A stretch of DNA of 64,000 nt from Stieleria maiorica. Lineage in GTDB: Bacteria > Planctomycetota > Planctomycetia > Pirellulales > Pirellulaceae. The position numbers and the translations under genes were made by a program. Numbering within the stretch: the stretch's first letter is position 1; each line of letters opens with the position of its first letter. The DNA lies in the NCBI RefSeq assembly GCF_008035925.1, contig NZ_CP036264.1:2081409-2145408 (forward strand). Direction: 5' to 3'. Below, one piece after another: positions 18,879 through 27,846 of the stretch. Under the pieces are notes generated by a model that worked only from the letters and a program-made list of their open reading frames with translations, was not told the origin of the DNA and made no database searches.

Positions 18879-19750
18879 ACGCGACACGCCAACACCGGCT
18901 GGGCGGTGCAACGCTCTTTCTGGCCGCGGCAACCTTCGTGTTCGCCGCGGCACCTGATGGCCGTGCAGACCCCGCGGCACCGGCGACGGTTGCGCCCGAT
19001 GCCACCGGCGAACTCGGTTCGGTGATGAGCTCCGACCAAGCCCGGGCGACGGTTCAGTCGCTCGTGGACTTGGCGGTCGCCCAACTGCCGCATGCCTACG
19101 ATGGCGAGAAAAACTGGAAGCGGACGAAAAAGATCTGGGCCGGGGTGCGGATCCGTCGCGACGGGGTGCAGCTGAAGACCCATCGTCGCTGGCGAGACGT
19201 GCGTCAGGGGCTGCAGACGCGTTACCACATCCAGTTTCCCGGCGAGCCGTCGGCGCCGCGACCGGTCAACGCGACCGTTCGCAGTGTGACCCCGACCGAC
19301 GGCGGTCCGGAGGAGCACGCCGCCTGGATGATCGAGTGTGATCTGGCAACCCCGCTGGATTTTTCGGCGCGCATCGAGCGTTGGAACCTGGGCGTCCAGT
19401 GGTACAGTGTCGAAGTCCGCGGACACGCCAAGATTCGGCTCACCCTCAGCGGCCGGCTGAGCAGCTACCCCGACTACTCGGTGCTCCCGCCGGCGATCGT
19501 GATTGACCCCAATGTGACTTCCGCATCGCTGCATCTGGATGAACTGCATGTCGACCGGATCAGCAAGGTCGGAGGCGAGGTGGCAGAGACTTGGGGCGAA
19601 ATGGCCGAAAAGATCGTCAACGAAGTATTGATCGACGACATCAACGAAAAGCTTCACACCAAGCTCAACAAGGCGATCGACAAGAAACGCGACGACCTGC
19701 GGTTCTCCGCCGGCGATTGGATGTCCGCCCTGACGGCGATGGGCGATTGA
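18788..19750 (+). CDS. secreted protein of unknown function; start codon unusual (possible AUA at 18875)
   Basis: The mature region is protein-like: a basic charged segment (GEKNWKRTKKIWAGVRIRRDG), a beta-rich centre (WYSVEVRGHAKIRLTLSGRL, VTSASLHLDELHVDRISKVG) and a C-terminal helix (WGEMAEKIVNEVLIDDINEK). The signal peptide (GGATLFLAAATFVFAAAP) lies about 35 residues in if translation begins at the only canonical upstream start, GTG 18788, which would overlap the CAP gene by 91 bp. An ATA at 18875 would place the signal peptide exactly at the N-terminus and overlap the CAP stop as ATAA. No ATG, GTG or TTG lies between. The function is unknown; linkage to the CAP gene suggests a shared envelope role. 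Confidence 0.7.
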   Translation: MLHQRSTHDRGRRSDGGRPRWRLLCGGLPINATRQHRLGGATLFLAAATFVFAAAPDGRADPAAPATVAPDATGELGSVMSSDQARATVQSLVDLAVAQLPHAYDGEKNWKRTKKIWAGVRIRRDGVQLKTHRRWRDVRQGLQTRYHIQFPGEPSAPRPVNATVRSVTPTDGGPEEHAAWMIECDLATPLDFSARIERWNLGVQWYSVEVRGHAKIRLTLSGRLSSYPDYSVLPPAIVIDPNVTSASLHLDELHVDRISKVGGEVAETWGEMAEKIVNEVLIDDINEKLHTKLNKAIDKKRDDLRFSAGDWMSALTAMGD

Positions 19751-19764
19751 ATCATCCCTCGTTC

Positions 19765-19850
19765 CCCGGGCTCCGCCTGGGAACGCACTGTTTGTGTGGC
19801 TCCCGCCACACGCGTCACTGGCTGTCAGAGGCTCCGCCTGGGCTGCGCAA
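19765..19850. repeat. REP-like palindromic element
   Basis: GGCTCCGCC and GTGTGGCTCCCGCCACAC modules follow the gene end, like those at 4974-5065 and 53881-54580. Confidence 0.75.
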
Positions 19851-19951
19851 AATTTGGATTTTGCGGTGGTTCGGAATTCCAGCGAAATCATTCCGCGATG
19901 GATGGTCGACTCACTGCCGCCATCGGGCGACGAAACACGAGTGACATCAGC
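19829..19951 (+). repeat. 123-bp dispersed element, copy A
   Basis: It aligns without gaps to 59741-59863 with about 16 mismatches counted by eye (about 87% identity). It begins AGGCTCCGCCTGGGC and ends GAAACACGAGTGACATCAGC. Both copies lie just after the 3' end of a plus-strand gene. Further downstream both share GGCTGGCGCCAA...CGGCTGATCCC (here about 19995-20020). Confidence 0.9.
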
Positions 19952-20088
19952 CGATTCGCGCAAGCGTTCGGGCCCCAGCGTCTTTGAGGGCCCGTAGGCT
20001 GGCGCCAAGCGGCTGATCCCGAGAGGGTTAAGCGGAATCGAAAACGCCAGAATCCTAGGAACGAAAGCGCGAACAAATCGCGAGATTT

Positions 20089-20185
20089 TGCGCCGCCCAG
20101 GCGGAGCCTGGACCGAGCGTGGTGCATGTGGCAGGAGCCACATCGGCAGTGCGTTCCAAGGCAGAGCCTTGGAACGAGCGGGACA
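20089..20185. repeat. REP-like palindromic element
   Basis: CCCAGGCGGAGCCTGG, ATGTGGCAGGAGCCACAT and TTCCAAGGCAGAGCCTTGGAA palindromes in series. It is another member of the family seen at 4974-5065. Confidence 0.85.
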
Positions 20186-20223
20186 TCAATCGGCCCCCAA
20201 AGGCTGCGGCGCGACAGCCGATC

Positions 20224-21036
20224 TCAACACAACTGTCCCAGCGTGTGATCGAGGTAGCGTTTGGTGTGATCGAGCAAATGGTCATAGCTGATCAATTCGA
20301 CGTCTTCACCGATCACTTCCACTTCCCAGGAGCCGCAGTAACCGTTCTCGTGCAACAGCTCGATCAGTTCGGGCAGCGGAACACATCCGTCACCGAGCAG
20401 GCACCGATTCATTTCACCATGGGGGCAATGGCGCCCGTCACCGAGTTGGACCAGGTGAATGTGCTGGGCGACATCGGGCAACCAGCGTAGCGCGGCGCGG
20501 TCCATTCCCACATGGTACGTGTCCAGCACCAATCCCAACGATGGATTGTCGACACGTTCGATGATGTCCAACGTGGATTGAAGGTCATGCACGAACGACC
20601 ATTCGTCGCCGCAACCGGGGTGAAACGGTTCGAGCGCGAGTTTGATTCCGTGTTCCGAGGCGACAGCGGCCACCCGAACAAGCGCTTGGCAGAGTGTTCG
20701 GCGAAGGTGGGTTTTAATGTGATTGTTTTTTCCACCGGCCAGCACGATCAGCGTGCCGGCGCGCAACCGGGCAGCTTGGATCACCGCGTTGACGGCATCG
20801 GAAACCGCATCTTCGAACGGACGCCCGTCGCTGCCGGTGAACCCGCCGCCCCAGGACAGTGAGGTGGCCACCATCGAATGCTCGCTCAGTAACTCGATCG
20901 TTCGCTCAACCCCGTAATCATCCAACTTGGGGCGGTAAAGCCCGATGCCTCCAAACCCACGTTGCGAGTAAGCGTGAACGTCCGACTCCAGGTCCCAACG
21001 AAGTGTTGAAAGCTGGCTAACAGAAAGCGTGTTCAT
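20224..21036 (-). CDS. sugar phosphate isomerase/epimerase-like TIM-barrel protein
   Basis: A protein of 270 residues from MNTLSVSQLSTLRWDLESDV. The frame is open to 21204, but upstream residues look non-coding; a start at 21051 (MAEARMNTL) is also possible. The AP-endonuclease-2/xylose-isomerase-like barrel is recognisable from GFGGIGLYRPKLDDYG, IKLALEPFHPGCGDEW (Glu ligand), LGLVLDTYHVGMD (Asp and His), HIHLVQLGD and a final WEVEVIGED (Glu ligand). Such enzymes use divalent metal to isomerise or epimerise sugars. The substrate cannot be told. No sugar genes are adjacent. Confidence 0.83.
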   Translation of the reverse strand: MNTLSVSQLSTLRWDLESDVHAYSQRGFGGIGLYRPKLDDYGVERTIELLSEHSMVATSLSWGGGFTGSDGRPFEDAVSDAVNAVIQAARLRAGTLIVLAGGKNNHIKTHLRRTLCQALVRVAAVASEHGIKLALEPFHPGCGDEWSFVHDLQSTLDIIERVDNPSLGLVLDTYHVGMDRAALRWLPDVAQHIHLVQLGDGRHCPHGEMNRCLLGDGCVPLPELIELLHENGYCGSWEVEVIGEDVELISYDHLLDHTKRYLDHTLGQLC

Positions 21037-21144
21037 CCGTGCTTCGGCCATGAAGAGAAGTCCAGTCGGGTTGCCCCAGGCGTCACCGTGGCGCCGTCGC
21101 GATTGTAACGCATGGTACGAGTCATCGATGCGCGAACTGTTTGA

Positions 21145-21178
21145 TGGCAAAACGTTTTTGGGCAAAACGTTTTTGCGG
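21145..21178. repeat. GGCAAAACGTTTTTG direct repeat
   Basis: Two near-adjacent copies of GGCAAAACGTTTTTG upstream of the isomerase-like gene. The word resembles other short repeats in the window. Confidence 0.7.
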
Positions 21179-21190
21179 GTACCCGCAGAC

Positions 21191-21317
21191 GCGCTGGTGT
21201 CCATGCTTTAGCCGCCCGGGGTCGCTGCTTTGCAGCGAGAGGAGTCGCCTAAATGCTAAACACCAACATGCGCTGGTGTCCATGCTTTAGCCGCCCGGGG
21301 TCGCTGCTTTGCAGCGA
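21191..21317. repeat. second locus of the 79-bp hairpin repeat (1.6 copies)
   Basis: One full copy (21191-21269) and a partial second (from 21270 to the inner hairpin at about 21317) of the unit at 14086-14565. A shared difference (CCATGC...AAATGC instead of CCAGGC...AAAGGC) keeps the outer stem paired: the change on one side is matched on the other. Confidence 0.95.
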
Positions 21318-21371
21318 CGAAGAATCAACGGTACGACATCCTTTCGAGGGTGTCGTCCATCGGCCGGGATC

Positions 21372-24212
21372 CTAAAGCCCGGCAAAGGCGGCTTCGATGA
21401 GCTCCTTTTGCTCCAGCAAGTGTGCCGCCATACTGCCCGTGCTGGGGCTGGCCGACTCGGCGCGCGTGATGGGGGTCAACGTCCAGCCGGCGCTCTGGAA
21501 GTCGTCGCCGAAGTTCAACTTCAGGTAAGGCCACGTGCCCATGTTTCGCGGTTCGTCTTGGACAAAAAAGATTTCCGCGTCGCGTGGAACGCCATCCAGG
21601 GCGGCGATCAGTTCATCGCTTTCCAGCGGATACAGTTGTTCCAGACGGATCAGTGCGACGTCATCGCGTTCCAGTTCCTGCCGACGTTTCTTCAGGTCGT
21701 AATAAATCTTGCCCGTGCACAACATGACGCGGCGGACCTTTGACAAATCGACATCTTTGTCACGCAGGATTCGCTCGAAAGATCCTTCGGCAAGTTCCTT
21801 GCGATCGCTGACCACCTCGGGGTGCCGCAGCAAGCTCTTGGGCGTCAACACGATCAACGGTTTCCGCCACTTGCGAATCACTTGTCGGCGCAACAGGTGA
21901 AAGTATTGTGCCGGCGTGGTCGGTTGGCAGACCTGGATGTTGTGTTCGGCGGTCATCGCCAAGAACCGTTCGACGCGGGCGCTGCAGTGTTCGGGGCCTT
22001 GCCCTTCGAAACCGTGTGGCAGCAACATCACCAATCCGCTCAAGCGGTTCCATTTGTCTTCCGCACTGGCGATGAACTGGTCGACGATGACTTGGGCGCA
22101 GTTCCAGAAATCACCGAACTGAGCTTCCCACAGCACCAGGCTGTCGGGGGCATCCAGCGAGTAACCCCATTCGAACCCCAGCACGCCGGCTTCGCTGAGC
22201 GGGCTGTTGTGCAGTTCGACGCGGGCCTGGTTGGATTCCAGGTGTTCCAGCGGCATGTAGGTTTCGCCCGTCTTGACGTCATGCTGCACGGCGTGACGTT
22301 GGCTGAACGTTCCCCGCTGGCAATCTTGGCCGGTCAGGCGGACCGCATGGCCGTCGGACAGTAGGGTTGCAAACGCGGCCAGTTCGGCGGTGGCCCAGTC
22401 GAACGGTTTTTCGCCGGCGGCCATGCCGCGGCGATTGGCGATCAACCGCTTGAGTTTCTTGTGCTGGGAAAAACCTTCCGGCAATCGCGTCGCCGCGTCG
22501 ACGAGTTCGCCCAGGCGGGTTTCGTCAAAGGTTGTGTCGGTCGGCTCGATCGGTTCGACCCCGCCGAAAAAGTCGCTCCAGTTGGCGGCAAGGGTTTGCG
22601 TGTCGGGGACGAACTGATGGTTCTTGCTGGCGTCAAATTCCGATTCCAGTTTTTCGGTCCGCTCCTTTTGAATCTCTTCGGCTTCCTCGTCGGAGATTTT
22701 GCCGAGTCCTTTGAGCCGATTGAGGTATTGTTCGCGGACGCCGGCGCGTCGGTCGATTTCGGCGTACATCCGCGGCTGGGTGAAACGCGGCTCGTCGCCT
22801 TCGTTGTGTCCCCAGCGACGAAACGCATACAGATCGATCACGACGTCACGTTGGAATTCGTTGCGGAAATCCATTGCCAGCGAGACGACTTGGGCGACCG
22901 CTTCGGGGTCTTCGCCGTTGACGTGAAAGATCGGGATCTGCAGCATCTTGGCGACGTCGGTCGCGTAGGTCGTGCTGCGCCCCTGGGCCGGCAGTGTGGT
23001 GAACCCGACCTGGTTGTTGATGATGATGTGCAGCGTCCCGCCGACGCGATAGCCGTTCAACTGGCTCAGGTTCAGTGTCTCTTGAACCACGCCTTCGCCG
23101 GCGAAGGCGGCGTCACCGTGGATCAACACATTCATCACCTGTCGACGCTCGCTATCGCCACGGTGATCCTGTTTGCAACGGGTGCGTCCCATCGCGACGG
23201 TGTTGACGTATTCCAAGTGGCTGGGGTTAAAGCACAGCGAGATGTGCAGGTGGTCCCCGCGAGCGGTTTTCCAGTCGCTGCTGTAACCCAGGTGATAGCG
23301 GACATCGCCGCCGCCGCGACTCATCTCCGGGTTCGGGTCGTCGAAGGACCAGAAGATATTCATCGCGCGTTTTTTCAGGATGTTCGCCATCACGTTCAGA
23401 CGACCGCGGTGGGCCATCCCCATGACGACTTCCTGGACCCCGTGCTCGCCGGCCTTTTCCAGCGCCAGGTCGATCAACGGGATCAGCGTTTCGGCCCCTT
23501 CGAGCGAAAACGTCTTCGCACCGACGAACTTGCGGCGGACGAATTCTTCAAAGATCGATGCGTCGGCCAACCGCGCATAAATCCGTCGCTGGGTTTCGTG
23601 GGGCAGGTCCAGCCGGTTCTCGGTGCTCTCCATCCGCTGCTGCAACCAATCGCGAATGTTGCGATTGTCGATGTGCATGAACTGCGCGCCGATGGAACGG
23701 CAGTAGGTATTGCGGAGCTTCGTCAAAATGACGTCAAGCGTGTCGCCTTTGACGTGTTCGACGGCCGACGAATCCAGCCGACGCTGCATGTCGGTTTCGC
23801 TCAGCCCGTAACGTTGCGGGCTCAATTCCGGTCGGTCGCCGCGATCGATGCCCAGCGGGTCGAGCTGCGCTTTGAGGTGCCCGCGGACGCGATACTCGCG
23901 GACCAGCTGGTTGACGCGATCCTGCATCCGCGACATCCACAACGCCTGGTCGGTCGCTTCGTCGCCGGTGGATCCCTTGCGTTCGGCCAGGGCCACGGCG
24001 GCGCCGTTGCCGCCGGGTTTGGACGATCCGGCGGACCGTGCGACCGACGCGCGGGGGCTTTGCGAAACGCTCGCGCTGCGTTTCTTTGCCGTCGCGGGAG
24101 AGCTCACCAAGAACTGCTCAAAATACTGTCGCCAGGTCTCCGAGACGCTCTCGGGATCCTGGACATATTGGACGTACAAATCGTCGATGTAGTCCAAGCT
24201 AAAGCTATTCAT
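21372..24212 (-). CDS. sucA: 2-oxoglutarate dehydrogenase E1 component
   Basis: A protein of 946 residues, full length for the homodimeric ThDP-dependent E1o that decarboxylates 2-oxoglutarate in the TCA cycle. The N-terminal E1o signature YIDDLYVQYVQDPESVSETW (residues 8-27) is present. A low-complexity linker follows. Then come the dehydrogenase core (GMAHRGRLNVMANI, HLGYSSDW, HGDAAFAGEGVVQETLNLS, IIINNQVGFTT, FRRWGHNEGDEP) and the transketolase-like C-terminal half (PLSEAGVLGFEWGYSL, LLPHGFEGQGPEHCSAR, QDEPRNMGTWPYLK). The E2 partner sucB is not adjacent. It is probably transcribed alone, from the 302-bp gap upstream. Confidence 0.97.
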   Translation of the reverse strand: MNSFSLDYIDDLYVQYVQDPESVSETWRQYFEQFLVSSPATAKKRSASVSQSPRASVARSAGSSKPGGNGAAVALAERKGSTGDEATDQALWMSRMQDRVNQLVREYRVRGHLKAQLDPLGIDRGDRPELSPQRYGLSETDMQRRLDSSAVEHVKGDTLDVILTKLRNTYCRSIGAQFMHIDNRNIRDWLQQRMESTENRLDLPHETQRRIYARLADASIFEEFVRRKFVGAKTFSLEGAETLIPLIDLALEKAGEHGVQEVVMGMAHRGRLNVMANILKKRAMNIFWSFDDPNPEMSRGGGDVRYHLGYSSDWKTARGDHLHISLCFNPSHLEYVNTVAMGRTRCKQDHRGDSERRQVMNVLIHGDAAFAGEGVVQETLNLSQLNGYRVGGTLHIIINNQVGFTTLPAQGRSTTYATDVAKMLQIPIFHVNGEDPEAVAQVVSLAMDFRNEFQRDVVIDLYAFRRWGHNEGDEPRFTQPRMYAEIDRRAGVREQYLNRLKGLGKISDEEAEEIQKERTEKLESEFDASKNHQFVPDTQTLAANWSDFFGGVEPIEPTDTTFDETRLGELVDAATRLPEGFSQHKKLKRLIANRRGMAAGEKPFDWATAELAAFATLLSDGHAVRLTGQDCQRGTFSQRHAVQHDVKTGETYMPLEHLESNQARVELHNSPLSEAGVLGFEWGYSLDAPDSLVLWEAQFGDFWNCAQVIVDQFIASAEDKWNRLSGLVMLLPHGFEGQGPEHCSARVERFLAMTAEHNIQVCQPTTPAQYFHLLRRQVIRKWRKPLIVLTPKSLLRHPEVVSDRKELAEGSFERILRDKDVDLSKVRRVMLCTGKIYYDLKKRRQELERDDVALIRLEQLYPLESDELIAALDGVPRDAEIFFVQDEPRNMGTWPYLKLNFGDDFQSAGWTLTPITRAESASPSTGSMAAHLLEQKELIEAAFAGL

Positions 24213-24514
24213 ATCAACCGATGCCGATCACGGGCCTGGTCTGTTGTAAGCGTTCAAGCGTTTATTGGCGAGCCGGCCGAAGCGCGGCTCGCAGCAATGC
24301 TGAACCGTCCGCCGGATTCCACCTTCATCATCAACACAGTCTAGATTTTGGACGATCAACCGCCACCCTCGCGACGTGAAAGCCCGAACGATTTTTGAAA
24401 AAACATTGGCTCACTTCGAAAGCATTCTTCGCAGCAAAATCGTTGTTGGCCTGAAACCACGACACACGCTATTCTGCCCGGCCGCTTGCCCGCTCCTTCC
24501 ATTCGGTTTGACCA
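24213..24514. other. divergent intergenic region between sucA and the next plus-strand gene
   Basis: It should carry promoters for both genes. No clear motif, hairpin or repeat was recognised. Confidence 0.4.
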
Positions 24515-25114
24515 ATGCTGTCTTTGCGAGTTCGACCTGCGATTTGGTGCTCCGCCATCGGCGGGATTCTGTTGCACGCCTGCCTGTCCACCGGACCGAT
24601 GCTTGCCGCACCGCCGAACGACGTGCTGCTGCTGCCCGATGTTCCGCTGCCGACCGAGCACCCGCCCGAGGATGATCCGGCCGCCCGGCGAGCGATTTCA
24701 CGCTTGCTGCAGGGAGGTCGTGAGGTCGCCGGCCCCGCCACGGCGGAGGTGAAACTGCCGGAGGAATTGAAGGAACTGCTACGAGGCACCCCGAGCATCC
24801 TGGACGGATCTGTCCTCGATCCCAAACGCCCGACGCAACCACGGCGACCGCATCGGCTCCCGCACGCCGCGGCAGAAGCTTCGTCGCCCCGCCGAAATCA
24901 TCGGGCCGCGGAAATGCTTCTGAAATCCGCACGGTTGCTCGACAAAATCGAACCCAAAAGCGAAAATCGGACGTACCTGATCCATCAAATGCGAAGCGAA
25001 GCGGTTCGGTTGCTGCAACAATCTGCGGTTCCACACGAAGGGAGCGGCACGCTTCCCCCCGGCGAGACGTCGCTTCCACCAAGCGACTCGCCCCACCCCC
25101 CCCTCCTCGACTGA
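24515..25114 (+). CDS. hypothetical secreted protein
   Basis: A protein of 199 residues with an N-terminal signal peptide (WCSAIGGILLHACLSTGPMLA then APPND). A Cys in LLHACLS could allow lipid attachment, but the lipobox is not convincing. The body is Pro/Arg-rich and low complexity, with a helical stretch AAEMLLKSARLLDKIEPKSE near 130-150. It ends in a proline-rich tail. No family is recognised. It lies 15 bp upstream of the octaheme cytochrome gene and is probably co-transcribed, so it may be a partner of that protein. Confidence 0.6.
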   Translation: MLSLRVRPAIWCSAIGGILLHACLSTGPMLAAPPNDVLLLPDVPLPTEHPPEDDPAARRAISRLLQGGREVAGPATAEVKLPEELKELLRGTPSILDGSVLDPKRPTQPRRPHRLPHAAAEASSPRRNHRAAEMLLKSARLLDKIEPKSENRTYLIHQMRSEAVRLLQQSAVPHEGSGTLPPGETSLPPSDSPHPPLLD

Positions 25115-25129
25115 CCCCCGAACGCCATC

Positions 25130-27523
25130 TTGTCCGATCGTCGTCAACAATCATCCAGCCGCCCCAATTCGGTCGGGCAAGCCACGCAGAATGCCGCCAC
25201 CGGTGGTCCCACCCCGCCAGCGAACCCCAAGCCCTTGAAGCAGCCCTCACGGCGTTGGTTGATCGTCGCCGCCGCCCTGGGCACGCTGATCGCCGGCGGT
25301 GTGTTTGCCGATTATTGGTCGGCCGAACCGGCCGGCGCGCCACGCCGCTATGTCGGCCGCGACGCTTGTATCGATTGCCATCGAGAACAAACCGAATCCT
25401 TCCTCGGTTCCGATCACGACAAGGCGATGGACTTGGCCACCGACGAAACCGTGCTCGGCGATTTCAACGATGTCACGTTCGAACATGACGGCCTGGTCAA
25501 CCGGCTGTACCGCGACGGCAAACGCTTCATGGTTCACACCGAAGGCGAAGACGGCACGATGCAGGACTTCGAAGTCAAGTACGTCTTCGGCGTCTACCCG
25601 CTGCAGCAGTACATGGTCGAATTCGATCGCAGCGACGACATGCCCGAATGTGACGTCGCACGCCTGCAAGTGCTCCGCATCAGCTGGGACTCCCGCGACC
25701 ACCGCTGGTTCTACCTGCGACCACCGGACGTTGCCGACAAACTTGCCGCCGACGACCCGTTGCACTGGACCGGCATCGCACAACGTTGGCAAACGATGTG
25801 CGCCGATTGCCACTCGACCAACCTGAAACAGAACTTCGACCCCGCCTCGGCGACGTACCACACCACGTTTTCCGAAATCGATGTCAGCTGCGAAGCCTGT
25901 CACGGCCCCGCATCCTTGCACGTCGAACTGGCAAACAAGAAGTCGCTGTTTTGGGACCGACGCCATGGTTATGGACTGGCCAAATTAAAAGGCGCCGATC
26001 CCGAACCCCAACTGCAAACCTGTGCCCCCTGTCACAGCCGCCGCGGCGTGATGGACCCGCACTTTGCCGCCGGACCCGACTACTTTGACCACTACCGCCT
26101 GGAAACACTCGGCGAAGCGACCTATCACGGCGACGGTCAAATCAAAGACGAGGTCTACGTTTACGGATCGTTCATCCAAAGCAAGATGTACCACAAAGAC
26201 ATCCGCTGCACCGATTGTCACGATCCGCATTCGCTGAAGCTGAAATTCCCCGGCAATGAAACCTGCACCAACTGTCACCAACACGCCGCCGGCAAGTACG
26301 ACGTCCCGGCGCATCATCATCACGCCCCGGGCAGCGAGGGCGCCAAGTGCGTCAACTGTCACATGCCGCACACGACTTACATGGATGTCGACCCGCGGCG
26401 TGACCACAGCTTGCGAATCCCGCGGCCGGATCTGTCGGTCAGCCTGGGAACCCCCAATGCTTGCAGCCATTGCCACGTCAAAGATCGCTTGCCCCAAATC
26501 GCCACCGAGCACCGCGACGAATTCCAGTCCAAGGAATACTCGCAGTGGTTGCTGGCGGCCGAACAAGACGGCGCCGCCACGATCGGAACCGACGGCGAAA
26601 CGATCACCGAACTGATGCGTCAAACCGACCGGTGGTGTGACGACGCGTGCGAGAAATGGTATGGCCCGACCAGAAAGAAACCGCTGCATTTTGCCGAAGC
26701 CCTGGTGCCGCTGCGCCGCGGTGATCCCCAGGCCGCCAAGCGGGCGATCGAGATGCTGACGCTCGACGACCAGCGCGTCCCGGCGATCGCCAAAGCCACA
26801 TTGTTGGACGAACTCGCACGACAGGGCAGTCGCGCCGCGCCACGCGTTGCCGCCGAACTGGTCGGCAAGAGCGGCCAACATCCGCTGGTCCGCTCGACCG
26901 CCGCCTCGGTGCTGGCGATGGCCGACGCGTCGACCGGCAAGAGCAAGCTGATGAAGCTACTGAGCGACGAATCGCGTCTGGTTCGCACCTCGGCCGCACG
27001 TGCACTGCTGAGATCGCCCGCATTCGGCCGGCTGTCGTCCTCCGAACGGAGCCAGCTGGAAGCCGTGTTGAACGAAGTCCACGAAGAATTCATGGCCGCC
27101 TCCGACCGCGCCGGGGCGCACATGGGTTGGGCCGGCATCTGTGAACAACTGGGACGCTATGGCGAAGCGATCGAGGCCTACCAGACGGCGATCCGCGTCG
27201 AGCCCAAAGCGGTCGGAGCCCGCACCAATTTCGCGGCATTGTTAGAACAGATCGCCCCCGGCGTTCCCGATGGCGAACGCGAGACACTGTTGCGGCGGGT
27301 CAAAACGCTCCGCAAGCAGGAACTGCCGCTGCTGGCACGCGACGCCGCACTCGCTCCCGAAATCGCCGGCATCCAATACCGCTACGGTTTACTGTTGTAC
27401 TTGGACGGCCAGCTGGACGCGGCGCTGGAGCAGCTGGAGAAAGCGGCCCGGCTGGAGCCGGAAAACCAGGATTTCCAGACCGCAGTCATGTTGCTGAAAG
27501 AAAAGATGGACGGCGCGCAATAG
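25130..27523 (+). CDS. membrane-anchored octaheme c-type cytochrome with HEAT-like and TPR repeats
   Basis: A protein of 797 residues (TTG start). A hydrophobic segment RWLIVAAALGTLIAGGVFA (about 43-61) would anchor it facing the periplasm. Eight CxxCH heme-binding sites follow: CIDCH, CADCH, CEACH, CAPCH, CTDCH, CTNCH, CVNCH and CSHCH, the first near residue 80 and the last near 446. The last 250 residues lack heme sites and contain HEAT-like helices (VRSTAASVLAMADAS, VRTSAARALLRS), then TPR units (MGWAGICEQLGRYGEAIEAY, YRYGLLLYLDGQLDAALEQL). The heme part resembles the cytochrome c554/multiheme family of electron-transfer and nitrogen or sulfur redox proteins. No partner oxidoreductase is adjacent, so the redox role is unknown. 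Confidence 0.88.
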   Translation: MSDRRQQSSSRPNSVGQATQNAATGGPTPPANPKPLKQPSRRWLIVAAALGTLIAGGVFADYWSAEPAGAPRRYVGRDACIDCHREQTESFLGSDHDKAMDLATDETVLGDFNDVTFEHDGLVNRLYRDGKRFMVHTEGEDGTMQDFEVKYVFGVYPLQQYMVEFDRSDDMPECDVARLQVLRISWDSRDHRWFYLRPPDVADKLAADDPLHWTGIAQRWQTMCADCHSTNLKQNFDPASATYHTTFSEIDVSCEACHGPASLHVELANKKSLFWDRRHGYGLAKLKGADPEPQLQTCAPCHSRRGVMDPHFAAGPDYFDHYRLETLGEATYHGDGQIKDEVYVYGSFIQSKMYHKDIRCTDCHDPHSLKLKFPGNETCTNCHQHAAGKYDVPAHHHHAPGSEGAKCVNCHMPHTTYMDVDPRRDHSLRIPRPDLSVSLGTPNACSHCHVKDRLPQIATEHRDEFQSKEYSQWLLAAEQDGAATIGTDGETITELMRQTDRWCDDACEKWYGPTRKKPLHFAEALVPLRRGDPQAAKRAIEMLTLDDQRVPAIAKATLLDELARQGSRAAPRVAAELVGKSGQHPLVRSTAASVLAMADASTGKSKLMKLLSDESRLVRTSAARALLRSPAFGRLSSSERSQLEAVLNEVHEEFMAASDRAGAHMGWAGICEQLGRYGEAIEAYQTAIRVEPKAVGARTNFAALLEQIAPGVPDGERETLLRRVKTLRKQELPLLARDAALAPEIAGIQYRYGLLLYLDGQLDAALEQLEKAARLEPENQDFQTAVMLLKEKMDGAQ

Positions 27524-27846
27524 TACCCACACGGACGACGGGGGCTGCGCCAGACAGTAAAACTGAACTGAGATCATCCGGTTCGCACACGTGACCGGTT
27601 TTTCTTAGCCGACTGCAGAAATCGGGTAAGAAGATTTTTGGGGTAAGAAAATGATGAAGTGCAGCATCCATTCGGTTCCGCCAATCTTCCTACCTCCAAA
27701 ATCTTCCTACCTCTCCACTTGCGATGACGTCCCGTCCAGGTCGTCGCACAAGATTCCCCCGCACGACCGCCCGGAAGGGGCTGTCGTACACGGGTGTCCC
27801 TCCGCCTACAATCGAGTTCCCCATCTTCGCCCCCACGAGGCCATCG
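27524..27846. other. intergenic region with GGTAAGAAAATG-type short repeats
   Basis: It contains GGGTAAGAAGATTTTTGGGG and GGTAAGAAAATGATGAAG (27624-27659) and an inverted counterpart CTTCCTACCTCCAAAATCTT (27685-27719). The same words occur at 40011-40046. A GAGG Shine-Dalgarno precedes the next start by six bases. No gene is seen. Confidence 0.65.

Noticed and set aside
22461..24344. 627-codon plus-strand open frame
   Set aside because: It is antisense to sucA, whose whole length matches the family.
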